From JAAZMI01 sp050948785 (GTDB lineage: Bacteria > Bacillota > Dethiobacteria > DTU022 > UBA8154): 64,000 bases of DNA. Below the pieces are notes generated by a model. It was not told the origin of the DNA and searched no databases. It worked only from the letters and a program-made list of their open reading frames with translations. The stretch covers positions 1 through 64,000 of the forward strand of contig JBMNEM010000008.1 in assembly GCA_050948785.1 (NCBI GenBank), given 5' to 3'. Position numbers and translations under genes: made by a program. Shown here one piece after another: positions 53,196 to 63,290 of this stretch (positions within the stretch are counted from its first letter, which is position 1; each line of letters opens with the position of its first letter).

Positions 53196-54080
53196 ATGCG
53201 TACTACAAAAAGTACAAAAAAAATAGCGATTATTGGGGCCGGTAATGTTGGTAAGGTACTGGGTTATGCTTTAAAGCAAAAGGGGTATGAGCTGGCGGCC
53301 ATTTCTGCGCGCACCGAGAAATCGCGGGAAATCGCGGCAGATTTATTACAGTGTTCTGCTTACAGTGAACCGGAAAAGGCTGCACAGCATGCAGAAATTG
53401 TTTTTTTAACAACCCCGGATCGGGTTATTAAGGAGGTATGCGATGTTTTAGCGTTGAAAGGAGGCTTTCGCCGGGGGCAGATGGTGTTGCATACAAGTGG
53501 CGCTCATAGTTCGGTAATACTGTCTGCAGCGCGGGAAGCCGGTGCGAAAGTACTTTCTTTCCACCCTTTACAAACTTTTCCTGAGCTGGAGGCGGGTTTA
53601 CGTTCTCTGCCCGGCACCTTTTTTGCTGTCGAAGGGGATAAGGAAGCTTTTCCAGTGGCTGAAGAACTGGTGGAGGCCTTGGAAGGTAAAATGCTTGCTA
53701 TTCCTACGGAGATGAAACCGCTTTATCATGCAGCTGCTTGTGTAGCGTGCAATTATCTGTCTACCCTGATGGATGTCGCTCTTAGGATGTACAATGTCAT
53801 GGGTATCTCCTCAGAACAAGCTTTTGAATCATTATCCCCACTTATTTACGGAACGCTCAAAAATATTGGGGAAATGGGCCCGGAAAAAGCTTTGACCGGA
53901 CCGGTTGCCCGAGGGGATCTTCCCACGATCAAATCCCATCTCCAGAGCATTAACGAGCTGGCTCCGGAGCTTCTTACTCTTTACAATTGCTTGGGAATTT
54001 ATACTGCGGATCTTGCTCGCAGGAAAGGAACACTTCCTAAAGAGCAGGAAGAACAATTGAAAAATTTGTTAGGAGGGTAA
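53196..54080 (+). CDS. panG: Rossmann/DUF2520 dehydrogenase, probable ketopantoate reductase (PanG-like)
   Basis: The 294-aa protein has an NAD(P)-binding IGAGNVGKVLGYAL near 13-26, VFLTTPDRVI, and the LHTSGAHSS and SFHPLQTFPE motifs of Rossmann-like/DUF2520 proteins. Canonical panE is absent while panB, panC and panD follow with 4-30 bp gaps, so this gene fills the missing step from ketopantoate to pantoate. A DUF2520-type enzyme called PanG has been reported to do this in Francisella and some Firmicutes. Assignment rests on family plus position. Confidence 0.8.
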   Translation: MRTTKSTKKIAIIGAGNVGKVLGYALKQKGYELAAISARTEKSREIAADLLQCSAYSEPEKAAQHAEIVFLTTPDRVIKEVCDVLALKGGFRRGQMVLHTSGAHSSVILSAAREAGAKVLSFHPLQTFPELEAGLRSLPGTFFAVEGDKEAFPVAEELVEALEGKMLAIPTEMKPLYHAAACVACNYLSTLMDVALRMYNVMGISSEQAFESLSPLIYGTLKNIGEMGPEKALTGPVARGDLPTIKSHLQSINELAPELLTLYNCLGIYTADLARRKGTLPKEQEEQLKNLLGG

Positions 54081-54083
54081 AAA

Positions 54084-54926
54084 TTGAGCGCGAAACGTTT
54101 TACTACCCTGGATTTTCGAGAAATGAAGCAAAGAAATGAAAAAATGACGATGATTACTGCTTACGATTATCCCACGGCACAGCTGGTTGATGAAGCAGGA
54201 GTGGAGTTTATCCTTGTTGGGGACTCCTTGGGAATGGTTGTCCTCGGTTATGAGGATACCCTTGCTGTTACATTAGATGACATGATTCATCATGGGAAGG
54301 CAGTGGTCCGAGGGAGTAATAATGCTTTTGTGGTAGTAGATATGCCCTTTTTAACTTATGAGGTCAACAGTGAGGAGGCCCTGCGAAATGCCGGCAGAAT
54401 AATCCAGGAGACCGGGGCGCAGGGTGTGAAGCTGGAAGGCGGGCTGGAGATCATTGACGCGGTAAAGAATATTACCCAGGCCGGTATTCCTCTTGTCGGC
54501 CATTTAGGATTAACACCGCAGTCGGCGGGGCAGTTGGGAGGCTTTAAAGTCCAGGGGAAAGATCCCCAGGTTGCCAAAAAAATGATTAAGGATTCCCTAG
54601 CTTTGGAGGAGGCAGGCGCTTTCGCCCTGGTGCTCGAATGTATTCCCTGGCAACTTGCCAAAGTGATCACGGAGAAACTATCCATACCGGTGATTGGTAT
54701 TGGCGCCGGAAAGTTTTGTGACGGACAGGTTCTGGTTTATCACGATGTGATGGGCCTTTATACCGGCAAACGTCCTAAATTTGTGAAGCAATATGCGGAA
54801 GCACGGGCCGAAATGATGAAGGGCGTGCAAGCATATATCTCTGAAATCAGGCAGGGTGTTTTTCCGGAGGATAAGCATATCTTTACCATGTCCGAAGAAG
54901 CTCTGGCGATGGCTTTAGAAGAATAA
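54084..54926 (+). CDS. panB: PanB, ketopantoate hydroxymethyltransferase
   Basis: PanB forms ketopantoate from ketoisovalerate and methylene-tetrahydrofolate. The 280-aa barrel shows MITAYDYPTAQLVDEAG near 23, VGDSLGMVVLGYEDTL near 45, GVKLEGG near 113 and IGIGAGKFCDGQVLVYHD near 207. TTG 54084 follows AGGAGGG, 4 bp after panG. Confidence 0.97.
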   Translation: MSAKRFTTLDFREMKQRNEKMTMITAYDYPTAQLVDEAGVEFILVGDSLGMVVLGYEDTLAVTLDDMIHHGKAVVRGSNNAFVVVDMPFLTYEVNSEEALRNAGRIIQETGAQGVKLEGGLEIIDAVKNITQAGIPLVGHLGLTPQSAGQLGGFKVQGKDPQVAKKMIKDSLALEEAGAFALVLECIPWQLAKVITEKLSIPVIGIGAGKFCDGQVLVYHDVMGLYTGKRPKFVKQYAEARAEMMKGVQAYISEIRQGVFPEDKHIFTMSEEALAMALEE

Positions 54927-54950
54927 GGCGTTTGCGGGGGAGGAGATCTT

Positions 54951-55796
54951 TTGCAGGTTATTGAAGACATCGCTGCGCTCCAAAATTTAATCAGGGAAGT
55001 AAAGAAAAAAAGACTGAGCATTGGCTTGGTGCCAACAATGGGCTTTTTACATGAAGGGCATCTTTCACTGATGAGGGCGGCCAAAGCGGAAAATGATTTC
55101 ATAGTAACCAGTATTTTTGTCAATCCTTTGCAATTTGGTGTGGGAGAAGACTATGCAGAGTATCCCCGTGACCTGGAAAGGGACCAAAAGCTGGCGGCTG
55201 CTACGGGGTGTGATCTGCTCTTTTCCCCACCGGTGAGAGAGATGTACCCTCCCGGTTATGCTACTTTTGTGGAAGTGGAAAGACTCACGGATAGTCTTTG
55301 CGGGTTTTCCCGGCCGGGACACTTTCGCGGTGTTACCACGGTAGTTACCAAGTTGTTTAATTTGGTTTGCCCTGATCGCGCTTATTTTGGGCAAAAAGAT
55401 GCTCAGCAGGCGTTTGTCCTGAAGAAAATGGTGGTAGATTTAAATATGAACCTGCAGCTGATGATTAGGCCTACGGTTCGGGAAGCTGATGGCCTGGCGA
55501 TGAGCTCACGTAATAAATACCTGACGCCGGAACAGAGAAGGGAAGCGGTAGTGCTTTTTAAGAGCTTAAAGGAGGCAGAGGAGCAAATCGCGGGGGGAAA
55601 AAGGGAACCGGAGACGATCAAGGAAACGATTAACCAAAGAATTTCTACAGCCAAAGAAGCTTGCCTGGATTATGTTGAAATTGTCGATACTGATGAATTG
55701 TGTCCTGTTTCCACAATAGCAGGGAAATGCCTGATTGCTGTTGCTGTAAGATTTGGTCAAACGAGGCTAATTGATAACGTTATTGTGGAGGTGTAA
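54951..55796 (+). CDS. panC: PanC, pantothenate synthetase
   Basis: PanC joins pantoate to beta-alanine using ATP. The 281-aa protein has VPTMGFLHEGHLSLM near 27, VNPLQFGVGEDYAEYPR near 60, FGQKDAQQAFV near 146 and the KMSKS-like MSSRNKYL. TTG start at 54951 behind GGGGGAGGAG. Confidence 0.97.
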   Translation: MQVIEDIAALQNLIREVKKKRLSIGLVPTMGFLHEGHLSLMRAAKAENDFIVTSIFVNPLQFGVGEDYAEYPRDLERDQKLAAATGCDLLFSPPVREMYPPGYATFVEVERLTDSLCGFSRPGHFRGVTTVVTKLFNLVCPDRAYFGQKDAQQAFVLKKMVVDLNMNLQLMIRPTVREADGLAMSSRNKYLTPEQRREAVVLFKSLKEAEEQIAGGKREPETIKETINQRISTAKEACLDYVEIVDTDELCPVSTIAGKCLIAVAVRFGQTRLIDNVIVEV

Positions 55797-55799
55797 ACA

Positions 55800-56165
55800 T
55801 TGTGGCGGACAATGTGTAAATCGAAAATTCACAGAGCCACTGTTACCGATGCCAATTTGAACTATGAGGGCAGTATTACAATTGACGCAGAACTTATGGA
55901 AAAAGCTGATATTCTGCCTTATGAGAGAGTGCAGGTTGTAAATAATCACAATGGTACCCGGTTGGAAACTTATGTTATTCGTGGAGAGCGCGGCAGCGGG
56001 ATCATTTGCCTTAACGGTGCGGCGGCGCGCCTTGTCCAGCCAGGGGATGTAATCATTATTATCAGTTATGCCCTATGTTCTCCGGAAGAACTGCGGGATT
56101 TTCAGCCTAAAGTAGTCTTCGTTGATGAAAAGAATAAAATTACGCGCCTTGATGCCGGAAGGTAA
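55800..56165 (+). CDS. panD: PanD, aspartate 1-decarboxylase
   Basis: PanD makes beta-alanine. The 121-aa proenzyme begins MWRTMCKSKIHRATVT and cleaves itself between Gly24 and Ser25 in NYEGSITID, leaving a pyruvoyl group; this numbering equals the E. coli enzyme, supporting TTG 55800 (GGAGGTG at 55786-55793) over ATG 55812. It ends the pantothenate operon. Confidence 0.96.
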   Translation: MWRTMCKSKIHRATVTDANLNYEGSITIDAELMEKADILPYERVQVVNNHNGTRLETYVIRGERGSGIICLNGAAARLVQPGDVIIIISYALCSPEELRDFQPKVVFVDEKNKITRLDAGR

Positions 56166-56325
56166 AAAATTCTTGCGGTAGACCTGTGTAAAAATATAAA
56201 CCTGACCTGACATGGGAATATTAGACAGTGCTTTGGCAGAGTAGCAAAAAGGTAAGGCATTATTTTCCGGGTTTTTAGCATAAAATGGTGCTTTCAAAAT
56301 ATTATGAAAATAAACCCTATATCCT

Positions 56326-56354
56326 TTTACATCCACTGTGTTATATGTTATAAT
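56326..56354 (+). promoter_or_regulatory. strong sigma-A type promoter upstream of dprA
   Basis: TTTACA (56326-56331), 17 bp, TATAAT (56349-56354) fits the consensus in 11 of 12 positions. Transcription would start near 56361 and cross about 470 bases of apparently non-coding sequence before dprA. Confidence 0.75.
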
Positions 56355-56516
56355 CATTGTAATTATAAATTTTCATTAAAAAATGCTTGATTATCTGATA
56401 TATTCCCGGGAAAGATGAAAAGAGTATTCCTTAAAGTTCCCGATGCTTCAAAGGCGGAGTGGAAGGATCGATGGTGGCAGCGCAGTAACCGCATTTTGGG
56501 GTAGATATACTTAAAA

Positions 56517-56560
56517 AAATCTTCGCCCTTGGCGTGCAGCTGGAGGCGGAGATTTCTTTA
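56517..56560 (+). terminator. 11-bp hairpin in the dprA leader
   Basis: AAATCTTCGCC (56517-56527) pairs with GGCGGAGATTT (56545-56555) with one G-U, followed by CTTTAG. If it ends transcription, the promoter at 56326 would yield an RNA of about 200 bases. Confidence 0.45.
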
Positions 56561-56828
56561 GGGTGTAGATTTTATCAGGTAGTGGCAACCTATTACCTGA
56601 GTGTTGATGGTTTAATCTAAGGAAAAAGAATTTGTGAGTATGGAAAACAATGAGCGTAACTTGAATTTTTGCCTTTTAATTTCCCTTTAAGCTTAAGCGC
56701 CATGAGTTTTATACTCATGGTTTCGCTTGTAAACAGGAATAATTTAAAATGTGGTATATTTTACTGCTGCTGTACCTGGTTTGCTGTTTCAGTAAAGTAT
56801 AACGTAGGTATGAAAGGGGAACTCCAGC

Positions 56829-57929
56829 GTGTCCCAGGAAAGAATTCTCCGGGCAAAATATTATCATGCTTTAAACCTGCTTCCTTCCCTTGGTCCAGTA
56901 AGAATCAAAAAATTAATTCAACATTTCGGTACCCCGGAGCAGGTTTGGAAGGCAACGCGCCAAGATCTCTTGGAAGTTAAAGGATTTACACTTAATTTGC
57001 GGGAGAAGATTCTTCAAGAGCGGCAAAATATTCATCCGGGGAAATCATGGGATAAAGTTCTCCAGCGGGGATATTCCTTTGTAACTTGGGAGGATAGTCA
57101 TTACCCTCCACTTTTGCGGGAAATTTATGATCCCCCGCCCCTTCTCTACTATTGTGGAAATATTGACATAGTGAATGGTTACTGTCTTGCTATTGTCGGC
57201 AGCAGGCGCCATACTGTTTACGGTAGGGAAATCGCTTACAAGTTTGCTTCCGGGCTGTCAAGTTATGGTTTGACTGTTGTTAGCGGTATGGCCCGGGGCA
57301 TTGATACATGGGCGCACAAGGGTACTCTCGATGCCGGTGGGAAAACTGCCGCTGTCCTGGGTTGTGGCCTGGACATCTGTTATCCTCCCGAAAACAAGGC
57401 GGTAAAGAAAAAAATTGAGGATTCAGGTGTACTCATCAGTGAATTTCCCCCGGGTTACAGGCCCTTGCCCCCAAATTTTCCCCGTCGAAATCGTATTATC
57501 AGTGGTCTCTCTCTGGGAACACTGGTAATTGAAGCAGGGGAAAAAAGCGGTGCACTGATTACCGCCGACTTTGCCTTGGAGCAAGGGAGGGAGGTTTTCG
57601 CTATTCCCGGCGGAATCGCCAGCCCTTATAGCCGGGGGTGTCATAAACTCATTAAAGAGGGTGCCAAACTGGTAGAAAAAATGGAAGATATTTTGGAGGA
57701 ACTTTCGATAACAGTACCGGTTAAAGATGTTTCTTCCCCGCAACAAAAACAAGAATTTAACCCTGATGAAAGAAAATTGCTGGAGTATATTCCTTTTGAA
57801 CCTCTTGCGCTGGAGGATCTTGTTGCTCTTAGCAAAATGCCCCTTTCTTTGCTCAATGCCCTTTTGTTGGAGCTGGAGCTTAAGGGGGCCATCAAGCAGT
57901 TACCAGGGAAATATTTTATGAAGAGCTGA
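56829..57929 (+). CDS. dprA: DprA, DNA processing protein
   Basis: DprA loads RecA on incoming single-stranded DNA in transformation. The 366-aa protein has an N-terminal SAM-like domain, the Rossmann core with IVGSRRHTVYG near 121, SGMARGIDTWAHKG near 152, EFPPGYRPLPPNFPRRNRII near 206, and a C-terminal winged-helix domain. GTG 56829 behind AAAGGGG. comM, its usual upstream neighbour, is 13 kb away. Confidence 0.95.
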   Translation: MSQERILRAKYYHALNLLPSLGPVRIKKLIQHFGTPEQVWKATRQDLLEVKGFTLNLREKILQERQNIHPGKSWDKVLQRGYSFVTWEDSHYPPLLREIYDPPPLLYYCGNIDIVNGYCLAIVGSRRHTVYGREIAYKFASGLSSYGLTVVSGMARGIDTWAHKGTLDAGGKTAAVLGCGLDICYPPENKAVKKKIEDSGVLISEFPPGYRPLPPNFPRRNRIISGLSLGTLVIEAGEKSGALITADFALEQGREVFAIPGGIASPYSRGCHKLIKEGAKLVEKMEDILEELSITVPVKDVSSPQQKQEFNPDERKLLEYIPFEPLALEDLVALSKMPLSLLNALLLELELKGAIKQLPGKYFMKS

Positions 57930-57944
57930 GCCGGAGGTGTCTAA

Positions 57945-60047
57945 ATGTACCTTGTCATCGTGGAATCACCTGCCAAGGCCAGGACGATCAGTAAATTTTT
58001 AGGGAAAAAATATAAGGTCAAAGCTTCTATCGGCCACTTGATAGACTTACCCAGGAGCCAGTTGGGTATCGATTTGGAAAATAATTTTGAACCTAAATAT
58101 ATTACCATTAGAGGAAAAGGGAAAATATTACAGGAGTTAAAAGAGGCAAGTAAAAAGGCGGAGCGGGTTTACCTGGCGACAGACCCTGACAGGGAAGGCG
58201 AGGCCATCAGTTGGCATTTAAGCAATTCTCTGAACCTGAATAACAATGAGCCCTGTAGAGTGGAATTTCATGAGATTACGAAAGCAGCTGTGAAAAAGCG
58301 CTTTTGCCCCGGCCACGGCACCTCAATTTGCATAAAATTGAAGCCCAACAGGCCAGGCGTATTCTCGATCGCCTGGTAGGTTATAAGATCAGCCCCTTGC
58401 TTTGGGAGAAGGTGCGTAAAGGTCTCAGTGCCGGCAGAGTTCAATCTGTGGCACTAAGGCTGATCTGTGACCGGGAAAGAGAGATCGAATCTTTTGTCCG
58501 TGAAGATATACTGGACTATTTGAGGGAAATTTCAAGGAACCGGCCATGGGAAATACCTTTACGCAAGATTTCACGGTCATGATGGAAAAAAAAATAAACC
58601 TCGCCACGGAAGAAGAAGTTAATAAGATCTTACCAAATTTAAAGGACCAAAATTATTTAGTGCAGAAGGTTCGGCTGCAGGAGAGAAGGCGTAACCCTGC
58701 TGCCCCTTTTATTACCAGTACCCTGCAGCAAGAGGCTTCCAGAAAATTACGCTTTACGACCAAAAAAACGATGATTATTGCTCAACAACTTTATGAGGAA
58801 TAAAAGTTGGACAAAAAGGAGAGGCGGAGGGGCTTGATTACCTATATGCGTACGGATGCTACGGTAATTTCCCCCGCAAGCCCAGAAAGAGGCCAGAAAA
58901 TATATTGGATTGAGATTTGGGGATCAGTACCTGCCGCCCAAACCCAGAAAATTTACAACTCCTAAAAGTGCTCAGGAAGCTCACGAGGCCATTCGGCCCA
59001 CGTCCATCTTGAAAGAGCCCGATGAAATTAAAAACTTCCTCAGCAGAGACCAGTATCGACTTTATAAAACTGATTTGGGAACGTTTTCTAGCCAGCCAGA
59101 TGGAGGCGGCTTTAATCGAACAGGTCAAAGCTGATATTCAAACAGGGGATTACCTTTTCAAAGCCAGCGGTTCCAGTATTAAATTTCCAGGCTTTATGAT
59201 TATCTATACCGAAGGAGAAGATGAAGAAAAAGAAAAAGAAAAACAGCTTCCCCACCTGGAAGAAGGCCAACAACTGGAGCTCTTAAAGTTAAATCCTGAA
59301 CAACATTTTACGCAGCCCCCACCGCGTTTTTCAGAAGCTTCGTTGGGAAAAATGATGGAAAATAAAGGTATTGGAAGACCCAGCACTTATTCACCGGACG
59401 ATCGAGACGATTCAAAGCCGGGGGTATGTTTTAAAAGAGGAGAGGGTTTTTAAAACCGACGGAGCTTGGTTTTATCATTGCTGACCTCTTAAAAAGTTTT
59501 TTTCCCGAGATAATTGATGTCAATTTTACGGCCCAGCTAGAGGATAAACTGGATAAGGTTGAGTTGGGTGAAATTTCCGTCTGAAGGTTTTAAATGAATT
59601 TTACGCACCGTTATAAAGATCGCCTGGATGTGGCTCAAAAAGAAATGAAAAAAATAGAACTTCATGATGAAGAAACAGATGAAGTTTGTCCCCTTTGCGG
59701 AAAAATCTTGTGAAAAGTTTGGGCGTTACGGTAAATTTCTGGCTTGCCCGGGTTTTCCTGCATGTCGCCATACAGCGCAAATTAAAGTGGAAATAGGGTT
59801 AAATGTCCTTTTTGTGATGGTATGGTCGTGGAGCGCAGGAGCAGGAAGGGAAGAAAATTTTTTGGATGCACACGCTTTCCCGACTGTAAATTTGTTTCCT
59901 GGGATAAGCCTATAGATGAAAAATGCCCGCAATGCGGTTCCTACATGGTGGAAAAAAACTATCGGCGGTTCTCGTAAAACTTACCGGTGTGCGAATAAGG
60001 ATTGTGGCTTTCAGGAAAAAAAGTCCGCGCAGGATAAAAGTGAGTAA
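57945..60047 (+). pseudogene. topA: DNA topoisomerase I, frame broken by many indels as sequenced
   Basis: The first 110 codons read a normal TopA: VIVESPAKARTISKFLG, SIGHLIDLPRSQLG, ATDPDREGEAISWHL. From about 58290 the frame shifts again and again. Pieced together it continues with AGRVQSVALRLICDRE, the catalytic Tyr in LITYMRTDAT, AHEAIRPT, NKGIGRPSTYSP and several four-cysteine zinc fingers to the TAA at 60047. Indels inferred by repairing family sequence include an extra C in 58307-58310, a missing G near 58798, an extra A in 59066-59069, an extra G near 59397 and an extra A near 59452. Every domain survives, so sequencing error is likelier than decay. Confidence 0.85.
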
Positions 60048-60197
60048 AGGGCGGGCTGGCCGGGGCCGGCCATAGTTTAAGAATCTTGTCGATATTTCGC
60101 AAAAAATCCCAGGAAACTTCTTGCATAAAAAAATTAGTTGTGTTAATATTGAAAAGAAGTGAAAAAGTGCTGGTCGACAGTTATTTAAGGAACTTTG

Positions 60198-61094
60198 TTG
60201 CAATTCATTGAAATTGAAAAGAATCTTGCGAGCTTGACGCGGAGTAATTACGAGAAAGATATTCGACAGTTTTTGCGCTTTCTTGATGTTGAAGGCCTGG
60301 ATCTGCTGAAATTAAATTATTTTAACTTTACGTCAATACTTGGCCCTTCTAAAAGAGTATGATTATGCGCGTAGTACTATTGCACGGAAAATGTCAGCGT
60401 TAAGAGGTTTTCTACGGTTTTTAAAAAGGAAAACCTGTTGCAGGATGTTCAATGGGAAGTTGTTTCCACTCCTAAAAGAGAAAAAAAACTTCCTAAATTC
60501 CTTTACGTTGATGAAGTACTCGGAGTTCTTGGACGCTCCCCCCCGGGACTCAATTCTTGGATGCCGGGACAGGCAATTTTAGAAGTTCTTTATGGAACAG
60601 GAATCAGGGTAGGTGAACTTGTGGCCTTGAGTACGTCGTCGGTGGGATATGGAAGAGGGAAACTTAAAAGTCTTGGGGAAAGGTTCTAAAGAAAGAATAG
60701 TTCCTGTAGGAACATATGCTCTGCAGGCTGTTGTTCCTACCTTAATAAAAGCAGGTTTTTACTGGCAGCACGGGCTAAAGAAGGAGAGAAAAGCCCGGCA
60801 TTATTTTTAAAAGGTTTGGTCAAAAGCTGTCTGCTCGCAGCATCAGCGCGCTTGTTTAAAAAATATGCGCAGAAAGTTGGGGCGAGCTGTAACTTGAGTC
60901 CACATGTTTTACGCCATTCTTTTGCCAGTCATCTTTTAAATGCCGGTGCTGATCTGCGGGCGGTTCAGGAAATGTTGGGGCACGTTTCTGTCTCGACAAC
61001 CCAACTGTATACGCATATCACGAAAGAAGAGCTCAAAAGAACCTATTTAAGGGTTCACCCTCGGGCCGGTGAAAAAGTTATCAAACTTTTCTAA
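60198..61094 (+). pseudogene. xerC: tyrosine recombinase XerC, frameshifted as sequenced
   Basis: XerC resolves chromosome dimers at dif. Pieces from three frames join into one protein: N-terminal SAM-like part (ASLTRSNYEKDIRQFLRFL), MSALRGFLRFLKR, active-site Arg in GTGIRVGELVAL, HVLRHSFASHLLNAG with the His and Arg, and nucleophile Tyr in TQLYTHI, ending GEKVIKLF. Inferred indels include an extra A near 60324 and a missing G near 60430, with more near 60650-60830. TTG 60198 is the likely start. trmFO, common between topA and xerC, is not present in the 150-bp gap. Confidence 0.82.
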
Positions 61095-61124
61095 ATTATG
61101 GTAACTAGAAGGATGAAAATTTAA

Positions 61125-61656
61125 TTGTTTAATTCGACGACCATCATTGCGGTGAAAAAGGGTGAAAAAGTTGCCATTGCCGGGGACGGGCAGGTCACTT
61201 TCTCCGGTAATATGATTATTAAACAGGAAGCCAGGAAGGTAAGAAAGCTTTATAAGGATCAGGTCATCGCCGGCTTTGCCGGAGCAGTGGCAGATGCCTT
61301 TACCCTATTTGAAAAATTTGAACAGCAGCAGGAAAATTATCACGGCAATCTGCGCCGGGCAGCTGTGGAATTGGCCCAAGAATGGAGAACAGATCGTTTT
61401 TTAAGAAAACTGGAGGCATTGCTGCTTGTTGCTTCCAAAGACGCACTGCTTCTCATTTCCGGTAATGGTGAAGTAATTGAGCCTGATGATGGGATAGCTG
61501 CCATTGGATCGGGAGGGGGTTTTGCCCTTTGCCGCTGCCAAAGCTCTTCTTAGAAATACAGAGTTGACAGCAAAAGAGATTGCCCGCCATGCTCTTTTAA
61601 TTGCTGCAGAGATTTGTGTTTATACGAACCAAAATATCACCTGCGAAGAAATTTAG
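61125..61656 (+). pseudogene. hslV: HslV protease subunit, one frameshift as sequenced
   Basis: HslV is the peptidase core of the HslUV protease. Seen: TTIIAVKKGEKVAIAGDGQVTFSG with a catalytic N-terminal Thr after a few residues, KVRKLYKDQVIAGFAGAVADA and DDGIAAIGSGGGFAL. An extra base in the T-run at 61528-61530 shifts the frame; removing it restores AAAKALLRNTELTAKEIARHALLIAAEICVYTN and the stop at 61654-61656. Start TTG 61125. Confidence 0.88.
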
Positions 61657-61773
61657 AAATTTATTTAGAATGAAGGTTAGATTTATGGCTACTATTTTTT
61701 GATAAGTTATGCGCACAATTCTGGAATTGTGTTCCAAAGTTCCTTTTCTGGAACGGGAGGTGCCTGTAAAATA

Positions 61774-63193
61774 ATGTTGGACATGAAAGCTGAATTAACA
61801 CCAAAAGAAATAGTGGCTAAACTGGATAAATTTATTGTCGGCCAGCAGGAAGCTAAAAAGTGTGTAGCCGTAGCTCTGCGCAATAGATATCGTCGCCGGA
61901 AGCTGGAAGGTAAAAATTAACAGAGGAGATTTTGCCTAAAAACATTCTCATGATCGGTCCTACCGGCGTAGGTAAAACGGAAATAGCCAGAAGGTTGGCC
62001 CGCCTGGTTTAACCGCTCCTTTTATTAAAGTTGAAGCAACTAAATTTACAGAAGGTTGGTTATGTAGGTAGGGATGTCGATCTCGATTGTCAGGGAATTA
62101 GTGGAAATTTCCGTGAGGATTGTAAAAACGGAGAAAATGAGAACTGTAGAGGGTCAAAGCTGCTGAATTGGTTGAAGAAAGATTATTGGAATCTCCTTGT
62201 TCCTTGGTCCAAAAAGCATAAAACCAGTCCCAATCCCTTTAATTTATTTTTTCAAACTACCGGAACAGTGGAGCCAGAGCCAGACAATGAAAGGGAAAAA
62301 GTGGCCCGGCTCCAGGAAGAGCGCCAAATCATGCTGCATAAACTAAGAAGGGGTGATTTAGAGGAAGAGATGGTTGAAGTGGAAGTGGATGATCGTTTGC
62401 CTCCGATGCTAGAGGTGTTTTCGGGCTTGGTATGGAAGAAATAGGTGTAAATTTTCAGGACGTTTTTGGCAGCATTTTACCTTCCCGTAAAAAAAAGAAA
62501 AAAATTCCTTTAAAGGCAGGCGCGCAAAATTTTTCTGCAAGAAGAGGGAGAAAGGCTCATTGATATGGATGAAGTCATCAATGAAGCTATTGAGCGGGCA
62601 GATACAGGCAGGAATTGTTTTTTTGGATGAGATCGATAAAATCGTCGGCAAGGAAAATTCACGGGCAGGCCCTGATGTTCCAGGGAGGGTGTCCAGAGGG
62701 ATATACTGCCTATTGTGGAGGGTTCGACCATCATTACGAAGCATGGTCCTGTGAAAACTGATTATATGCTTTTTATTGCTGCAGGGGCCTTTCATTTTAC
62801 CAAACCAGCCGATCTTATTCCAGATTGCAGGGGGCGGTTTCCGATCAGGGTTGAGCTGCAGAATTTATCCCGCGAGGATTTTTAAACGCATTTTAGCTGA
62901 ACCTGAAAATGCTTTGATTAAACAATATGCAGCTCTGCTTAGCACCGAGGGAGTGAGCCTGGAGTTTTCTGAAGATGGCATCGAACAGATTGCGGATATG
63001 GCTTGTGCTTTGAATGATGAGCTTGAAAATATTGGGCAAGGCGTTGCATACCATTATGGAAAAATTGTTAGAGGACATTTCCTATGAGGCTCCCGATCTT
63101 TATGGTCAAAAATTTATTGTAGATAAAGAGTATGTCAAGAATAAATTAAAAGATATTGTTAAAAATAAAGATTTAAGTAGATATATTTTATAA
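61774..63193 (+). pseudogene. hslU: HslU ATPase subunit, multiply frameshifted as sequenced
   Basis: HslU is the AAA+ unfoldase for HslV. Reading across frames gives ELTPKEIVAKLDKFIVGQQEAKKCVAVALRNRYRRR, Walker A GPTGVGKTE, TEVGYVGRDV-like sequence, the I domain, Walker B IVFLDEIDKIVGKENS and the C-terminal sensor region ending DLSRYIL at 63193. At least five shifts are needed. It follows hslV by about 120 bp and precedes codY, the standard order. Confidence 0.85.
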
Positions 63194-63290
63194 TTTCAGA
63201 ACTACTTTTTTACAATAGTTTCTTATAAAACCCGTTTTACGGGCTCTTTAGCATAAAAAACATGAAAAAAATAGAAAGAGGTGTCTAAGT

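Larger units (their letters stand above)
56166..56828 (+). other. 663-bp non-coding region with promoter and hairpins before dprA
   Basis: No complete gene was found. A short frame at 56415-56504 (29 codons) and an adjoining frame to about 56620 with residues such as LKKIFALGVQLEAEISLGC look faintly coding but are broken by stops; I could not identify a family. Structures inside: a strong promoter (56326-56354), a hairpin (56517-56555), and CCATGAGT with ACTCATGG (56700-56720). The distance from promoter to dprA is about 470 bp. Confidence 0.5.
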
